Part shown: positions 63,278 through 64,000 of the stretch, piece by piece
How positions within the stretch are numbered: position 1 is the stretch's first letter
Layout: every line of letters starts with the position of its first letter
DNA from: Diabrotica undecimpunctata
Taxonomy: Eukaryota; Arthropoda; Insecta; Coleoptera; Chrysomelidae
DNA: 64,000 nucleotides
Direction of reading: 5' to 3'
Assembly (NCBI RefSeq): GCF_040954645.1
Contig: NC_092808.1
Location: 18,047,383 to 18,111,382, forward strand
Position numbers and translations under genes: made by a program
Notes under the pieces: model-generated
Databases searched by the model: none
What the model saw: the letters and a program-made list of their open reading frames with translations, nothing else
Told to the model about the DNA's origin: nothing

Positions 63278-63735
63278 GTGGTGCTAAGATGGCCGCAAAA
63301 AATACATCCTAACCTTTTATTCATAATGGACTACCGTGGGAAAAGGAATCAAGCAAATTTTTTATCGTTGTTTGAAAATCAACTATTAAAAAGTTTGTCT
63401 GAACCATCCCTAATTATAATGGATAACGCTCCATACCATAGCATGTTGTTAAAGAAAGCACCAAACATGTCTTCAATCAAGACTGAAATCAAAGATTGGT
63501 TAACTAACAATAAACTGTCTTTTAATGAGACATTGTTGAAAAACGAGCTTTTGCAAAGTTTTGCGCAGTAAGTTTAATAAGAGTTTAGTTCAGGTCATCA
63601 ATATTTATTTTTTGAAACAAGCCACCTCCAAAACACATTGATGATTTAGCAGAACAATTTGACCATAAAGTATTACGTCTGCCACCATCATACCACTCTA
63701 TTTTCAATGCTATAGAATTAATATTAGACTAGGGA
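63278..63735 (+). mobile_element. IS630/Tc1-related transposase, catalytic half
   Basis: The frame 63278-63571 gives NQANFLSLFENQLLKSLSEP, SLIIMDNAPYHSM and IKTEIKDWLTNNKLSF. After a stop and short gap, IDDLAEQFDHKVLRLPPSYH and SIFNAIELILD follow to about 63735. MDNAPYHS (catalytic Asp) and RLPPYH--FN-IELIW (catalytic Glu) are the hallmark of this insect DDE family, the same type as the N-terminal half at 54904-55398. It is broken and 5'-truncated. Confidence 0.75.
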
Positions 63736-64000
63736 AACAAGGTTTTTCTCGTGACAGTTAACCGGACAGGAAAACGACACTTATTTTGAGTAGTACCTTC
63801 ATCTCTAACAAAAACCTATATGTTTCCTACTGTCTACTTTTTCGACTTATTAGTAATTAACAAATTAAGGTAAAAAACCGGTAAATTTTCACTTTTTTGT
63901 CCATAAGCAAAAAGTGAAGCATTTGAAACAAATTTAAGAGTAATAAACTTATAAGTCATATAAAAACCTTCAAAATACCGTTTTTTAAATGTTTTTATCC
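63736..64000. other. Right edge of the window
   Basis: AT-rich with nothing recognised. Confidence 0.4.

Overview
The window is eukaryotic and almost certainly insect nuclear DNA. It is AT-rich, has spliceosomal introns with GTAAGT donors, and is packed with decayed insect-type transposons (piggyBac, hAT, Tigger/pogo, Tc1/mariner, Harbinger, LINEs). I cannot name the species. A beetle or another insect with a large repeat-rich genome would fit, but that is inference.

One host gene organises the window: an orthologue of F-box only protein 28 (FBXO28) on the + strand. Its five coding exons lie at 19193-19459, 29773-30217, 40004-40339, 43011-43175 and 46766-47010. They join into a 485-residue protein with an F-box, the FBXO28 central region, a coiled coil and a basic nuclear-type tail. 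About 26 kb of intron separates about 1.46 kb of coding sequence. A second host gene is represented only by a 3'-terminal exon on the - strand (59393-60168, product not recognised). A third is possible at 52868-53041 (+).

Layout. 1-12.9 kb: Tigger, piggyBac, hAT and LINE remnants, a MITE inside a TA microsatellite, and a terminal-inverted-repeat (TIR) element carrying a tRNA-Asp sequence. 12.9-15.6 kb: an old, decayed repeat array. 16-18.3 kb: a DUF7869-like transposon gene with a complex repeat-rich flank ending in TTAA. 19.2-47.0 kb: FBXO28. Intron 1 holds a Harbinger MITE, a transposon gene with duplicated exons, a piggyBac with clean ends, and a Tigger element nested in a hAT element. Intron 2 holds nested LINEs, an exact 373-bp tandem duplication, and Tc1 and piggyBac remnants. 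Intron 3 is mostly one piggyBac-like element. Intron 4 holds two MITEs and a Tc1 remnant. 47-64 kb: LINEs in both orientations, a second Harbinger MITE, a mariner-like family at successive stages of decay, an inverted second copy of the tRNA-Asp element, and the terminal exon.

The most unusual signals are three. The tRNA-Asp-bearing TIR element occurs in two inverted copies 48 kb apart. Three different TTAA-bounded element ends each carry their own perfect palindrome. A transposon gene shows tandem duplication of a phase-0 exon. No transposase here is fully intact, so everything mobile reads as decayed or non-autonomous.
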